64,000 nucleotides of DNA from Saccharibacter sp. 17.LH.SD (GTDB lineage: Bacteria; Pseudomonadota; Alphaproteobacteria; Acetobacterales; Acetobacteraceae), in assembly GCF_009834805.1 (NCBI RefSeq), contig NZ_WVHO01000009.1:622501-686500 (forward strand). The letters run 5' to 3'. Shown in pieces: positions 41,378 to 50,656 of this stretch. Position 1 is the stretch's first letter. Each line of letters begins with the position of its first letter. The translations under genes were made by a program, and so were the position numbers. Below the pieces are notes generated by a model. That model was not told the origin of the DNA and did no database searches. It was given only the letters and a program-made list of their open reading frames with translations.

Positions 41378-42199
41378 ATGTTACGTCGCGTATTTCCACT
41401 TACGAGGGGGCGTGTTGTTGGGTTTTCTTTCCTTGTAGGGCTTGCCATTGTTTCTCTCATGGTGGTGCTTCCTGGGAATGGGGCGGCAGATACGGCATCA
41501 TCAAAAACGATCACACCGACGGTTATTCTCGTTCATGGTGCGTTTGCTGATGGGTCTAGTTGGAGCGGGGTTATCCAGCGTCTCGAGAGAGCGGGTATTC
41601 GGTCCGTAGCGGTGCAAAACCCCTTAACGTCGTTGGATGATGATGTTGCTGTAACGAAGCGTGCCATTGCGCAAGCCCCAGGGCCGGTTGTGTTGGTGGG
41701 GCATAGTTGGGCGGGTATGGTGATTACCCAAGCAGGGGATGACCCTAAAGTGAAGGCACTGGTTTATGTGGCGGCCTTTGCGCCGGATAAGGGTGAAAAT
41801 GTCGTTGCGATTGAAAAGAGAGGCCCGAAAGGTCTGGGTAATCCCCAGATTGTGAAAGATGATTTCAATTTCCTTCATTTGACATCAGATAGTTTTGTGC
41901 GGGACTTTGCGGCGGATATTCCACAAGAGCAAGCGAGAGTTCTTTCTGCTGTTCAGGGACCATGGGCCGAAAAAGCGCTCTTGCAGCCTGTAACATACGC
42001 AGCGTGGGAAACTAAGCCTTCGTGGGATATCGTTACGGAAGACGACCATATGATTTCGCCACTTTTACAGGAGACGATGGCTGCGCATATTAAGGCCCAT
42101 ACGTTACGGATTAAATCGAGCCACGTGGTCATGATAAGCCATCCTCGTGAGGTGACGGCAGAGATTATGAATGCCGTAGCGTATGTTAAAACGCACTGA
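41378..42199 (+). CDS. Secreted alpha/beta-hydrolase esterase
   Basis: The 273-residue product has an N-terminal hydrophobic signal or anchor (about residues 12-36, ending GAADT). The hydrolase fold shows the oxyanion strand ILVHGAFADGSSW, the nucleophile elbow LVGHSWAGM, an acidic residue in VTEDDHMI and the catalytic His in SSHVVMISHP. The pattern matches the EstC/salicylate-esterase-like and hydroxynitrile-lyase-like branch. AAGAGGGG precedes the start. Its substrate is unknown. It stands alone between the hsd operon and glyA. Confidence 0.82.
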   Translation: MLRRVFPLTRGRVVGFSFLVGLAIVSLMVVLPGNGAADTASSKTITPTVILVHGAFADGSSWSGVIQRLERAGIRSVAVQNPLTSLDDDVAVTKRAIAQAPGPVVLVGHSWAGMVITQAGDDPKVKALVYVAAFAPDKGENVVAIEKRGPKGLGNPQIVKDDFNFLHLTSDSFVRDFAADIPQEQARVLSAVQGPWAEKALLQPVTYAAWETKPSWDIVTEDDHMISPLLQETMAAHIKAHTLRIKSSHVVMISHPREVTAEIMNAVAYVKTH

Positions 42200-42311
42200 A
42201 TGCAAGGCTGAGAGTAGGGTATCGGGGACGTTCTTTTGCAAGGTAGTGATAGACGTTTTTCGGTGGTGCCTTTATAAGGAAAGTGAGTAATTTCCGGAGA
42301 CAGGGACGACG

Positions 42312-43607
42312 ATGCCTGAACATACCAGCCAGACTGATCTAAAATCTTTCTTTCATAGCCCGCTGAAAGAACGTGATCCAGCCGTTAGTGCGTTGCTCAA
42401 TAGTGAGCTAAAACGCCAACAAGATGGGATTGAGCTGATTGCCTCAGAGAACATGACGTCTTTTGCCGTTATGGAAGCGCAAGGATCTGTCTTAACGAAC
42501 AAATACGCTGAGGGTCGCCCTGGACGTCGTTATTATGGCGGGTGTATTGAGGTTGATAAGGTTGAAAGCCTAGCGATCGAGCGTGTTACCAAGCTCTTTG
42601 GCGCTGAGTTTGCGAATGTTCAGCCACATTCTGGCGCTAATGCTAACCAAGCGGCTTTTATGGCGCTGGGCAAACCAGGTGATACCATCCTGGGGATGAG
42701 CCTGGCCGCTGGTGGGCATCTTACCCATGGTGCCGCGCCAAACTATTCAGGTAAATGGTTCAACGCTGTGCAATATGGTGTGCGCGGGGAAGATGGTTTG
42801 CTCGATTATGAAGAAATGGAGCGCCTGGCCCGTGAACATAAGCCACGTATCATCGTAGCGGGTGGCTCAGCGTATCCACGTCATATCGACTTCGCACGTT
42901 TTCGTCGTATTGCGGATGAGGTTGGGGCCTCTTTGATGGTGGATATGGCCCATTATGCAGGGTTGGTTGCGGCTGGTCTTTATCCAAGCCCAGTTCCTTA
43001 TGCAGATATCACAACGTCAACGACGCACAAGACACTGCAAGGCCCTCGCGGGGGGATCATCCTGACGAATGATGCTGAGTTGTTCAAAAAAATTAACTCT
43101 GCTGTGTTCCCAGGGCTTCAAGGTGGCCCGCTTATGCATGTGATCGCTGGTAAGGCGGTGGCTTTTGGTGATGCGTTGAAGGATCACTTCAAGGTTTACC
43201 AGCAGAACGTTCTTAAAAATGCTCGTGCATTGGCTGATGAGCTGTCATCACGTGGTTTCAATATCGTGACTGGTGGGACGGATAGTCACATCGTGCTCGT
43301 TGACCTTCGCCCAAAGAAGGTGACGGGGAAGAAAGCTGAAGAGCTGATGGAACGCGCAGGAATTACGGCGAATAAGAATGCTATTCCGTTCGATCCAGAA
43401 AAACCTTTCGTGACGTCTGGGGTACGTTTGGGCAGCCCAGCGGCAACGGCACGTGGTTTCGGTGAAGCAGAATTCCGCGAAATTGGTCGTATGATTGACG
43501 AAGTGCTGAGCGCTGGGGAAGACGATACAGCGACAATCGAGCGTATCCATAAGGAAGTGCTTGAATTGTGCCATCGTTTCCCAATTTACGATCGCGCATC
43601 AGCGTAA
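42312..43607 (+). CDS. glyA: Serine hydroxymethyltransferase
   Basis: This PLP enzyme interconverts serine and glycine and feeds one-carbon units to tetrahydrofolate. The 431-residue protein has [48 protein letters not shown] and the PLP lysine in [15 protein letters not shown]. Length and motifs are normal for bacterial GlyA. The roughly 110-bp leader shows no riboswitch I recognise. A hairpin follows the stop. Confidence 0.96.
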   Translation: MPEHTSQTDLKSFFHSPLKERDPAVSALLNSELKRQQDGIELIASENMTSFAVMEAQGSVLTNKYAEGRPGRRYYGGCIEVDKVESLAIERVTKLFGAEFANVQPHSGANANQAAFMALGKPGDTILGMSLAAGGHLTHGAAPNYSGKWFNAVQYGVRGEDGLLDYEEMERLAREHKPRIIVAGGSAYPRHIDFARFRRIADEVGASLMVDMAHYAGLVAAGLYPSPVPYADITTSTTHKTLQGPRGGIILTNDAELFKKINSAVFPGLQGGPLMHVIAGKAVAFGDALKDHFKVYQQNVLKNARALADELSSRGFNIVTGGTDSHIVLVDLRPKKVTGKKAEELMERAGITANKNAIPFDPEKPFVTSGVRLGSPAATARGFGEAEFREIGRMIDEVLSAGEDDTATIERIHKEVLELCHRFPIYDRASA

Positions 43608-43618
43608 GATGTCTCGTT

Positions 43619-43646
43619 CCAGCGTTGGCCGTTCTGTCAACGCTGG
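43619..43646. terminator. Convergent hairpin after glyA
   Basis: CCAGCGTTG and CAACGCTGG form a perfect 9-bp stem with a 10-nt loop between the convergent glyA and helicase genes, overlapping the last helicase codons. It lacks a strong T-run, so it may only block transcript decay or act in both directions weakly. Confidence 0.5.
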
Positions 43647-44818
43647 AGTGTATCGTGTGTGACGATACGAATGCGGTGATTAATATGCCGCTCAATCTCT
43701 CTCAATAGCCCTCTTTCAGTCACAGAGATGAAAGAAAGGGCGCGGCCGCTGCGGCCCGCGCGCGCGGTACGCCCGATGCGGTGTACATAAGTGTCCGGTT
43801 TGGGGGGGAGATCCACATTGATGACAAGTTGAATATCCTCGATATCAAGCCCGCGCGCTGCGATGTCTGTGGTGACAAGTATGTTCTGTGTGTCGCTCTG
43901 GAAACGGGCAAGAGCTTGTTTGCGTTCTCCGGGTGTTTGTCCGCCATGAAGGGCAAGGGCGTTGAAGCCTTTCCTCCGTAATAGACGTGCGAGCGCGTCC
44001 GCACGGTGTTTCGTCTTGACGAAAAGAATGCTTCTTCCTTGAGGAAGGCTTTGCGTAAAGAAGGTGAGAAGCGTTTTCTCTTTCTCATGTTCTTCAATAA
44101 AGAGGGCGCGTTGGCGGAGACGGCGGGGTGTAACGCTTTCTTCTGGAAGAAGAATACGCACCGGGTCATGTGTCACCTTACGGGCCAATGCCATGACGGG
44201 CTCAGGGAGGGTGGCAGAGCAGAAGACTGTTTGAGGGCGATCAGCCATATAGGGCACAAGGGCCGTCATGCTTTCTGAAAATTCTTCATCCAAAAGGCGG
44301 TCAGCTTCATCGAGTACGAGATAGATGAGTTCGCTCAGGATAAGCTCTCCATTATCGACAAGCTCTAAAAGCCGACCATGCGTGGCAACGATAATATCCG
44401 CGCCCTCTGCGAGGGCACGTGTCTGTTGAGCGCGCGGGACACCTCCACAAATAACGCGTGTCCGGACAGAAAGTTGGCGCCCTAATTGCCGGCAAATACC
44501 CGCCGTTTGCATGGCAAGGTCGCGTGTCGGTTCAAGAATGAGGATACGTGGTGTTGAGAAGTCCTCAGTTCCTTCCTTCTCTTTGATATGAGCGAGTTTT
44601 TGTAGGGCAGGGAGAACAAAGGCTGCGGTTTTGCCTGTTCCTGTCTGGCTGGGGAGGAGAACATCGCGCCCTTGTAAGAGGGCGGGAATGCCTTCTTGCT
44701 GGATCGGTGTCGGGCGTTTCATCCCTAAGGTCCGTGCGGTTTGGCAAAGAACAGGAAGAAGGCCAAGGCTCTCGAAGTCTGTTTGTGATGAGGGGGAAGG
44801 AGGGGATGAGGGGGCCAT
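43637..44818 (-). CDS. DEAD-box RNA helicase (RhlE/DbpA-type)
   Basis: The 393-residue protein contains all core helicase motifs: the Q motif (LGMKRPTPIQQEGIPALL), SQTGTGKTAAF (I), PTRDLAMQ (Ia), LDEADRLLDEEF (II), SATLP (III), ILFVKTKHRADALARLL (IV), VTTDIAARGLDIEDI (V) and YVHRIGRTARAGRSG (VI). It has only a short C-terminal extension and no RNA-binding tail, so the specific member (RhlE, SrmB or other) is not determined. Expected roles are ribosome assembly or RNA turnover. Divergent from the ELM1-like gene. Confidence 0.93.
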   Translation of the reverse strand: MAPSSPPSPSSQTDFESLGLLPVLCQTARTLGMKRPTPIQQEGIPALLQGRDVLLPSQTGTGKTAAFVLPALQKLAHIKEKEGTEDFSTPRILILEPTRDLAMQTAGICRQLGRQLSVRTRVICGGVPRAQQTRALAEGADIIVATHGRLLELVDNGELILSELIYLVLDEADRLLDEEFSESMTALVPYMADRPQTVFCSATLPEPVMALARKVTHDPVRILLPEESVTPRRLRQRALFIEEHEKEKTLLTFFTQSLPQGRSILFVKTKHRADALARLLRRKGFNALALHGGQTPGERKQALARFQSDTQNILVTTDIAARGLDIEDIQLVINVDLPPKPDTYVHRIGRTARAGRSGRALSFISVTERGLLREIERHINHRIRIVTHDTLQR

Positions 44819-44888
44819 GATGAATGTTCTTGTCAGATGGAAGTGAATTCGAGAGATAGAGAGTTGTTATCCCTGACGGAGCCTGCCG

Positions 44889-45824
44889 ATGCATGCAACA
44901 CTTATAGCAGAAAATTTTGTTGGAATGTGGTCTCAGGCGAGAGGTTTAGCAGAGAGAGCCGGTTTTCGACACAGTCAGCAGCCCATCATAAAACGTGAGA
45001 CTATCTGGAAACGGCTCCCATCACGATTATGGGTGCGCCCGTTGAGCGTGATTGAACCGATACAGCTTTCTCCTGAAACACGGCTGATCATGAGTGTTGG
45101 CGGTTGCGGTGCGGTGGTTGGGGCTGCGTTAGGGAAGCGTTATGGTCTTCCTGTTGTGCAGATTCAAAATCCACGGACGTCTCTTCACCCCTATGCTCTC
45201 GTGGTTGCGAATACGCATGATCGTTTAAAGGGAGAGAATGTGTGCGTGGCAAGGACGGCCATGCATGGCGTGACGGAGGATTTTCTACAGCAGGCACGGC
45301 AGCGCTGGGCCTCTATCATACGATGTGATGATAAGCCCGTTTTAGGTGTATTGCTGGGGGGATCTAACGGTCGGTATCGTTTTGGGGAGCTGGAGGCACA
45401 GATCATTGCTGATAAAATGGAGGCCTTCATCAAACAGCATCAGGTGCATTGTGTTGTGACCTCGTCACGGCGGACAAGTGAGCGAGCGGTGGCTCTTCTT
45501 AAAAAGCGGCTTGAGCCTTACGGAGCATGTTTTAGGGGGGGGGAGGGGGAAGAGAATCCTTATGCCGGTATTTTGGCGTGTTCGGATTGTCTGGCTGTGA
45601 CAACTGATAGTGTGTCAATGATTTCTGAAGCCGTGGCGACGACACAACCTGTTGGTATTTTGCCTTTAACGGGGCATTCCACACGTATAGGAGAATTTAT
45701 TGATCTCCTGATGAGGGTTGGGCGCGTACAGTCTTTTGATGTTAATATGGCGCGTCAGCCGGTAGAAAAACTTGACGATACTACGCGAGCGGCAGAAGAA
45801 ATACATCGTCGCATTATGCTCTGA
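44889..45824 (+). CDS. ELM1-like (mitochondrial fission ELM1 family) protein
   Basis: The 311-residue protein resembles the bacterial members of the ELM1 family, which share a glycosyltransferase-like fold: SVGGCGAVVGAALGKRYGLPVVQIQNPRTSL, RPVLGVLLGGSNGRYRFG and DCLAVTTDSVSMISEAVATTQPVGILP. In plants ELM1 recruits a dynamin; in bacteria the function is not known, though the fold and operon contexts hint at envelope sugar metabolism. It is followed after 17 bp by a large gene of unknown function and probably shares its transcript. Confidence 0.82.
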   Translation: MHATLIAENFVGMWSQARGLAERAGFRHSQQPIIKRETIWKRLPSRLWVRPLSVIEPIQLSPETRLIMSVGGCGAVVGAALGKRYGLPVVQIQNPRTSLHPYALVVANTHDRLKGENVCVARTAMHGVTEDFLQQARQRWASIIRCDDKPVLGVLLGGSNGRYRFGELEAQIIADKMEAFIKQHQVHCVVTSSRRTSERAVALLKKRLEPYGACFRGGEGEENPYAGILACSDCLAVTTDSVSMISEAVATTQPVGILPLTGHSTRIGEFIDLLMRVGRVQSFDVNMARQPVEKLDDTTRAAEEIHRRIML

Positions 45825-45841
45825 ACAGAGAAGGCAGGTTT

Positions 45842-47728
45842 ATGCTCAATGTCTGTACGTTTGGCCCTCAAGGGGGCAATGTCTTGTATAAAGCATTGTC
45901 TCATCCCTTGGTGGTGGATGTCTTGCGAGCGTTAGAACGTGAATTGTCTGGTCGGTTTTTTGCGATCTATGACCCAGAAGGGTATCTCCCAACGCTTATA
46001 GGGCTGAACCCCGCATTGAAGCCCAGCGTGGTGTTGACCCATGACACAGAGCAGGTTGGGAAGCCTGATGGTTTAGGAGGAACACTGAAAGCCCTCGTGG
46101 AGCTTCCGGCCGTTGAGGTAGAGTGTGTTCTGGTGGCGTCGTTTGAGCATGCCAAGATGCAGGCACGTCTAGAGGGGCTTTTAAATGGGCGTCCTCTCTA
46201 TAGTTTGGAAAAAGCGCGCCTTCCATCGTCATTCCTTCCTTATAAACGACGTTATTTAGATAAACTTAATTTTGCGACGAATTTTGCTTTCTTTCGCGAT
46301 CATGAAGAATTTTCAACGCGTTTGGTTACGGCCAATTATTGGTCAAATTATGGGGCAGAAAAACTCATCTATTGGTTCCGTCTTTTTGATCAAAATGGGC
46401 ATGTTCTGGCGGAGTGGGAGCACAGCCTGACGGAGGCGAATGCGAGCGTTGTGGTGGATAGTCGTGAGGTGCGACAGCGCTTTAACCTTCCTCCCTTTAC
46501 CGGACAGCTCTTTGTGCATGTTATTGGGGCGAAGGGGCATGATGTTGTTAAATATGCGCTTGATACGTTTGGCCGAAACGGAAACCCGAGCCTCTCGGTA
46601 ACGCACGACGCTAATTCTTGGCCATCAATGCGTTTTGCTACGCTACCAGCGCCCGACCGAGATGAAATCGTCACGGTTTGGTTACAGAATAGCCATGGCA
46701 CATCCATTCCTGAGGGGGCGATTACCTTTAATCCGATGGGGGAGGAGGATCATCGCTCCATAGTGCGGGAGATTAGGCCTTACGAGACGGTAGCTGTGGA
46801 TGTTGGCACGCTTTTCCCTGAGCTCACATGGCCAGCACAGTTGGAGCTCCGTTCAGGGCAACATGTTGTCCGGCCGCGCTACGAGATTAAACAACGCGGG
46901 CGGACGCGGATTGCGCATCTTAATGTTGAGCGGCGTGATTTAACACCAGACCCTGCGATCAAAGCTTTCCCAGCCTCTCTGGGGCGTGGTTTTGTTTTAC
47001 CGTTCCCTGTTTTGGACCCTCAACGGTTTGAGAGCATCGTGCAGCCTAACCCGATGTCAGAGGCGGTTAAAACATTACCTCTTCGTATTGATATTTTTGA
47101 CGAAGAAGGGCGTGAGGTTGGTTCTCATTTTTTAGGAAATTTACCACGACATCATCGTAAAGCTCTCGCCTTGCATGAGTTAACAGACCAGGCAGGCCAT
47201 GCGGATCTCGTTTATGATTTTCGTGACGGAGGGGAGGCTGACGGGTGGTTACATGCTTTGATGCGTTATCGCGACCGGCAAAGTGACCACGCGGCTGAAA
47301 CGAGTTTTGGGGGGCATATTTTCAACACGGTGATGACCTGGCGCTCAGAACCGCAATCATATTCAGGGCCACCACCCGGCTTGACGACGCGTCTGTTTCT
47401 CAAGCTTGGGCAGAATGATGAAAATATGTCCTTCTGGAGCTTTTGTTGCCTCATTTATCCAACGTCAGTCGCTGGGCGTAAACCATCCGAAACGGATTTG
47501 CATCTCTATCGTGCGGATGGTGGAAAGGTCGCGCAGACACGGATAAGCCTGCAGCCTTCTGGCTCCTTCATTGTACGCCCATATCAGCTCTTCCCAGAAG
47601 ACGCGTTGCAAGAGGCTGGGGAAGGCGGGTATGTGCTGATCCGTGATTTAACCTGCCGTTTATTTGGGTATCATGGATTGGATAACGGCCAAGGGGCATT
47701 CTCTTTAGACCATATGTTTGGCTTTTAA
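45842..47728 (+). CDS. Large protein of unknown function downstream of ELM1-like gene
   Basis: The 628-residue protein has no signal peptide or membrane helix. An N-terminal alpha/beta part (residues 1 to about 130, with LYKALSHPLVVDVLRALERE and SVVLTHDTEQVG) is followed by a long beta-rich region with many Trp, His and Phe residues (NYWSNYGAEKLIYWFRLFD, HVIGAKGHDVVKYALD, LFLKLGQNDENMSFWSFCCLIYP) ending SLDHMFGF. I do not recognise a characterised family. AGGCAGG precedes the ATG. The short spacing to the ELM1-like gene suggests a joint role. Confidence 0.75.
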   Translation: MLNVCTFGPQGGNVLYKALSHPLVVDVLRALERELSGRFFAIYDPEGYLPTLIGLNPALKPSVVLTHDTEQVGKPDGLGGTLKALVELPAVEVECVLVASFEHAKMQARLEGLLNGRPLYSLEKARLPSSFLPYKRRYLDKLNFATNFAFFRDHEEFSTRLVTANYWSNYGAEKLIYWFRLFDQNGHVLAEWEHSLTEANASVVVDSREVRQRFNLPPFTGQLFVHVIGAKGHDVVKYALDTFGRNGNPSLSVTHDANSWPSMRFATLPAPDRDEIVTVWLQNSHGTSIPEGAITFNPMGEEDHRSIVREIRPYETVAVDVGTLFPELTWPAQLELRSGQHVVRPRYEIKQRGRTRIAHLNVERRDLTPDPAIKAFPASLGRGFVLPFPVLDPQRFESIVQPNPMSEAVKTLPLRIDIFDEEGREVGSHFLGNLPRHHRKALALHELTDQAGHADLVYDFRDGGEADGWLHALMRYRDRQSDHAAETSFGGHIFNTVMTWRSEPQSYSGPPPGLTTRLFLKLGQNDENMSFWSFCCLIYPTSVAGRKPSETDLHLYRADGGKVAQTRISLQPSGSFIVRPYQLFPEDALQEAGEGGYVLIRDLTCRLFGYHGLDNGQGAFSLDHMFGF

Positions 47729-47800
47729 AAAGGCGTTAGGTGATGGGGAGGCTCTTGTCAGTGAGCCTCTTGGCTGGTAGAAAGCCGCTCATTACATCAT

Positions 47801-47875
47801 GGGTGCGTAGCTCAGCGGTAGAGCACTGCCTTCACACGGCAGGGGTCACAGGTTCAATCCCTGTCGTACCCACCA
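47801..47875 (+). tRNA. tRNA-Val (anticodon CAC)
   Basis: The acceptor stem GGGTGCG pairs with CGTACCC (one G-T pair). The D arm (GCTCAGCGGTAGAGC), the anticodon stem CTGCC/GGCAG with loop TTCACAC (anticodon CAC, valine) and the T arm (ACAGGTTCAATCCCTGT) are all present, and CCA is encoded. The 3' half and about 40 bp beyond it recur in decayed form at 55311-55394, suggesting that an element integrated here. Confidence 0.97.
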
Positions 47876-47914
47876 TGATCAAAAACCATTCCCCCCAGAA
47901 AATAGCCAGTTTTC
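47829..47914 (+). repeat. Left copy of tRNA-Val 3'-end direct repeat (candidate attL)
   Basis: This segment comprises the anticodon loop to the 3' end of tRNA-Val plus about 40 bp downstream, ending AATAGCCAGTTTT. It matches 55311-55394 with about fifteen differences by eye. The left copy is the functional tRNA; the pair brackets the second hsd operon. Confidence 0.7.
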
Positions 47915-48145
47915 GTTTGTTTTTGTGCATGTAGCCGTAGTGTTGTGCGTTCACGGAAGTTCATCGGAATGCACGATTCATCGTTATAATTGACACGGCG
48001 GTTTAGCCGTGAGGATAGCTCGGGCCTGCTAAGACAGCGCGGCATTCAGCACGCACATTCCCATAATCCCGCATCATTGTAGGAAGTTCTTCCAAGTCAG
48101 TATAAGCCTGCAATTCATGTGCTATTCCGGCGCAGTATATCGTCT

Positions 48146-48227
48146 GGTGCTGTCACATTAATTTTTGCGTGTTAGATGAGGACATGAGCAAGCCTACAGT
48201 GAGTTACAAACGGTATCGATTTCCGCG
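48146..48227 (+). mobile_element. Remnant of an IS6-family element left end
   Basis: GGTGCTGTCACATT and TTTTTGCG near 48146-48170 resemble the terminal repeat of IS6-family elements, and the reading frame at 48184 (MSKPTVSYKRYRFPR) resembles the opening of their transposases. The similarity ends after about 15 codons, so only the left tip remains. The call is from memory of family ends and should be treated as probable. Confidence 0.5.
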
Positions 48228-48245
48228 TGTTCTGATGGTTTCCCA

Positions 48246-48593
48246 TCAGAGAACATGAAATATTGAAGCGGTAAACCACGCAGTTAAGAACGCAACTAAG
48301 AGCGAAGGTATAAAACTTATTAATGTCACTATCCATAAAATAGTGTTTATTGGGCGGCGACGTATTAGCTCCACAGACACCAATAAGAAATTAATAACAA
48401 CGAAGAGCGGCATTGCTTGGAAAAGAAGAGTTAGGGAACATAGAAAAAAAAACGCCCCCGAGTTTCTGCTGGGTGGCATGTCCCATAAAAAAAGTGAGCA
48501 TACTGCCACTGCGAGGGAAGGGTATGCAGCACAGACGTCTGTGAGCAGCATGATAAGTAAGAGAATTGTTTTCCGTCGAGACAAAATGTCCAT
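48246..48593 (-). CDS. Small membrane protein of unknown function
   Basis: The 115-residue product has three or four hydrophobic segments (TILLLIMLLTDVCAAY, FFFLCSLTLLFQAMPLFVVI, TLISFIPSLLVAFLTAWFTA) and a basic loop (ELIRRRPIN), consistent with a small inner-membrane protein. No family recognised. It lies inside the candidate tRNA-Val island between IS remnants, so a cargo role is plausible. Confidence 0.5.
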   Translation of the reverse strand: MDILSRRKTILLLIMLLTDVCAAYPSLAVAVCSLFLWDMPPSRNSGAFFFLCSLTLLFQAMPLFVVINFLLVSVELIRRRPINTILWIVTLISFIPSLLVAFLTAWFTASIFHVL

Positions 48594-48669
48594 CCTACAC
48601 TGATTATAAATTTTGAATCCTTCACCTATAAATGTGTAACATAGTGGTGACCTCCTATCGTTTTTTTCG

Positions 48670-49104
48670 TTACTCCTCGATGCGGCCAGGAAGCTTGGGC
48701 CAATGGCCGTAGATTATTTTTGTGTTGGCGAGGCGTTCGATTTCAGCGAGATAAGTTTGGGTTTTGGGGCCGCCGCGTGCTTTGTAATCGACCATGCCCT
48801 GTTGGGTCTTAATATGATCTGCTGTAGCGGCGATGAGGACAATAGAGAGGAAGGATGATGCTGTTTTTTCATAGCGTGTTGTGACAGCCCGCCATGTTGT
48901 GATGTGCCTCTTCCTTTTTGTTGACCTAGCGTGGGATAGTATCTGCAATATTAGATATCGTATAAGGTAGGAAAAATTATCGTTAATGGGCCGTATCGTA
49001 TCCCGAGAAAAACAGGCGTTAGGTTCGCGGTCCCCAGTGTAAGCTGGATGTGCTTCTGAACGAGAAATGGGCTTCTTTCTTATTGTCGCCCCAGTCGGTA
49101 TCAT
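48670..49104 (-). pseudogene. IS5-family transposase remnant (C-terminal fragment)
   Basis: A 144-codon frame contains WRAVTTRYEKTASSFLSIVLIAA, which matches the conserved end of IS5-family transposases (IATRYEKTA-x-NFLS-x-x-x-LAA). The catalytic DDE residues upstream are missing, and the sequence before and after that motif is unrelated, so this is a fused remnant rather than a working gene. It lies head-to-head with hsdM of system 2, 31 bp away. Confidence 0.55.
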
Positions 49105-49135
49105 TGCCTCAAAACATGACCCTTAGGAGCGTATT

Positions 49136-50656
49136 TTGAGCATTGAGAAAACCTTGTTTGCTGCAGCTAACAAAATGCGTGGGGCTATGGATGCTGGGGA
49201 GTATAAGCATATTGCCCTTGGCTTGTTGTTTTTACGCTATGTCTCAGAAGCGTTCGTTCGTCAGAGAGAGGTGATTGTTTCTGAAGGGGGAGACCCAGAG
49301 GATCGCGACGAATATCTGGCTGAAAGTGTCTTTTTTGTTCCCCAAGTTGCGCGATGGGAGACATTGAAGGCAGAGGCGAAAGATACGCAAATCGGCATCA
49401 AAATTGATGAGGCGATGCGCAAGATTGAGGCTGAAAACCCGATCTTGAAAGGGGCTCTTCCTAAAGGGTTTGGGCGTGAGAGTATCGCGCCGACCTTACT
49501 CAGTGGGTTGATTGATTTATTTTCTAACAAGCTGCCCTTGAATGGCACTCAAGCAGACTTTGACCTGATCGGTCGGGTTTATGAATATTGTATTGGTGAG
49601 TTTGCCGGAGAAGAGGGCAAGCGGGGTGGAGAATTCTACACGCCAAAATCCATTGTTGAGACGTTGATTGAAATGATCGAGCCGACTCATGGGCGCGTCT
49701 ATGACCCGTGCTGCGGGACGGGAGGCTTCTTTGTTCAGTCAGAAAAGTTCATAACTGCCCACCAAGGGCGACGCGATGATATCGCTATTTACGGGCAGGA
49801 GAGGAACCATACGACGTTTGGGCTTGCCCGGATGAATCTTGCGATCCGTAGTATCTTTGCTGATGTACGCTGGAATTCAGAGGGTACTTTGCTGCGTGAT
49901 GAGTTCTCTGATGAACGGTTCGATTATATCCTCGCAAATCCGCCCTTTAATATTAAAGACTGGTCGGGAAAGCTGTTGCGAGAAGACCAGCGCTGGCGGT
50001 TTGGAGTGCCACCTGTTGGTAATGCGAACTTTGCGTGGATCCAGCATATCTATGCTCACCTATCGGCCAGAGGAATTGGCGGTGTTGTCATGGCGAATGG
50101 TTCCATGTCGTCCATGTCCGGTGGGGAAGGAGAGATACGCGAGGCTTTGGTAAAAGGTGAGGCCATTGATTGCATGGTCGCTCTCCCGGGTCAGCTCTTT
50201 TACGGCACACAGATTCCGGCGTGTTTGTGGATTTTGGCCAAAGACAAATCCAACGGTCTCGCTATGGATGAGAAACTGCGTGATCGACGTGGCGAGGTGC
50301 TTTTTATTGATGCGCGAAAGATGGGGGCTCTTGTTCCTGGTTCTCGCAAGCAAAAGGAACTTTCAGCAGAGGAAGTGCACCATATCGCGGCTACCTATCA
50401 CGCATGGCGTGGCGAAACGCGTGATGGTGCGTATGAGGGTGTCCCCGGCTTCTGTAAGTCAGCGACCACAGAAGAGATTGCCGCTAATGGGTTTGTCCTC
50501 ACGCCCGGCCGTTATGTAGGCGCTGAGGCGGTTGAAGAAGATGACGAACCCTTTGAGGAAAAATTCTCCCGCTTGAAAGCGATATTGCAGAAGCAGTTCG
50601 CTGAAGGTCGCCGGTTAGAGGCTGAGATTGAGAAGCGGTTGGGAGAGTTGGGATGA
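49136..50656 (+). CDS. hsdM: Type I restriction-modification methyltransferase subunit (system 2)
   Basis: The 506-residue HsdM opens SIEKTLFAAANKMRGAMDAGEYKHIALGLLFLRYVSEAF. It has FYTPKSIVETLIEMIEP, the SAM motif DPCCGTGGFF and the adenine methylation motif NPPF (ANPPFNIKDW), then GSMSSMSGGEGEIRE and LPGQLFYGTQIPACLW. The start is TTG with AGGAG about 6 nt upstream. It is clearly a different subfamily from the system 1 HsdM. Its stop overlaps hsdS by 4 bp. Confidence 0.93.
   Translation: MSIEKTLFAAANKMRGAMDAGEYKHIALGLLFLRYVSEAFVRQREVIVSEGGDPEDRDEYLAESVFFVPQVARWETLKAEAKDTQIGIKIDEAMRKIEAENPILKGALPKGFGRESIAPTLLSGLIDLFSNKLPLNGTQADFDLIGRVYEYCIGEFAGEEGKRGGEFYTPKSIVETLIEMIEPTHGRVYDPCCGTGGFFVQSEKFITAHQGRRDDIAIYGQERNHTTFGLARMNLAIRSIFADVRWNSEGTLLRDEFSDERFDYILANPPFNIKDWSGKLLREDQRWRFGVPPVGNANFAWIQHIYAHLSARGIGGVVMANGSMSSMSGGEGEIREALVKGEAIDCMVALPGQLFYGTQIPACLWILAKDKSNGLAMDEKLRDRRGEVLFIDARKMGALVPGSRKQKELSAEEVHHIAATYHAWRGETRDGAYEGVPGFCKSATTEEIAANGFVLTPGRYVGAEAVEEDDEPFEEKFSRLKAILQKQFAEGRRLEAEIEKRLGELG

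Noticed and set aside
42200-42311. Riboswitch upstream of glyA
   Set aside because: I looked for glycine, SAM or THF riboswitch cores in the leader and found no conserved core sequence.
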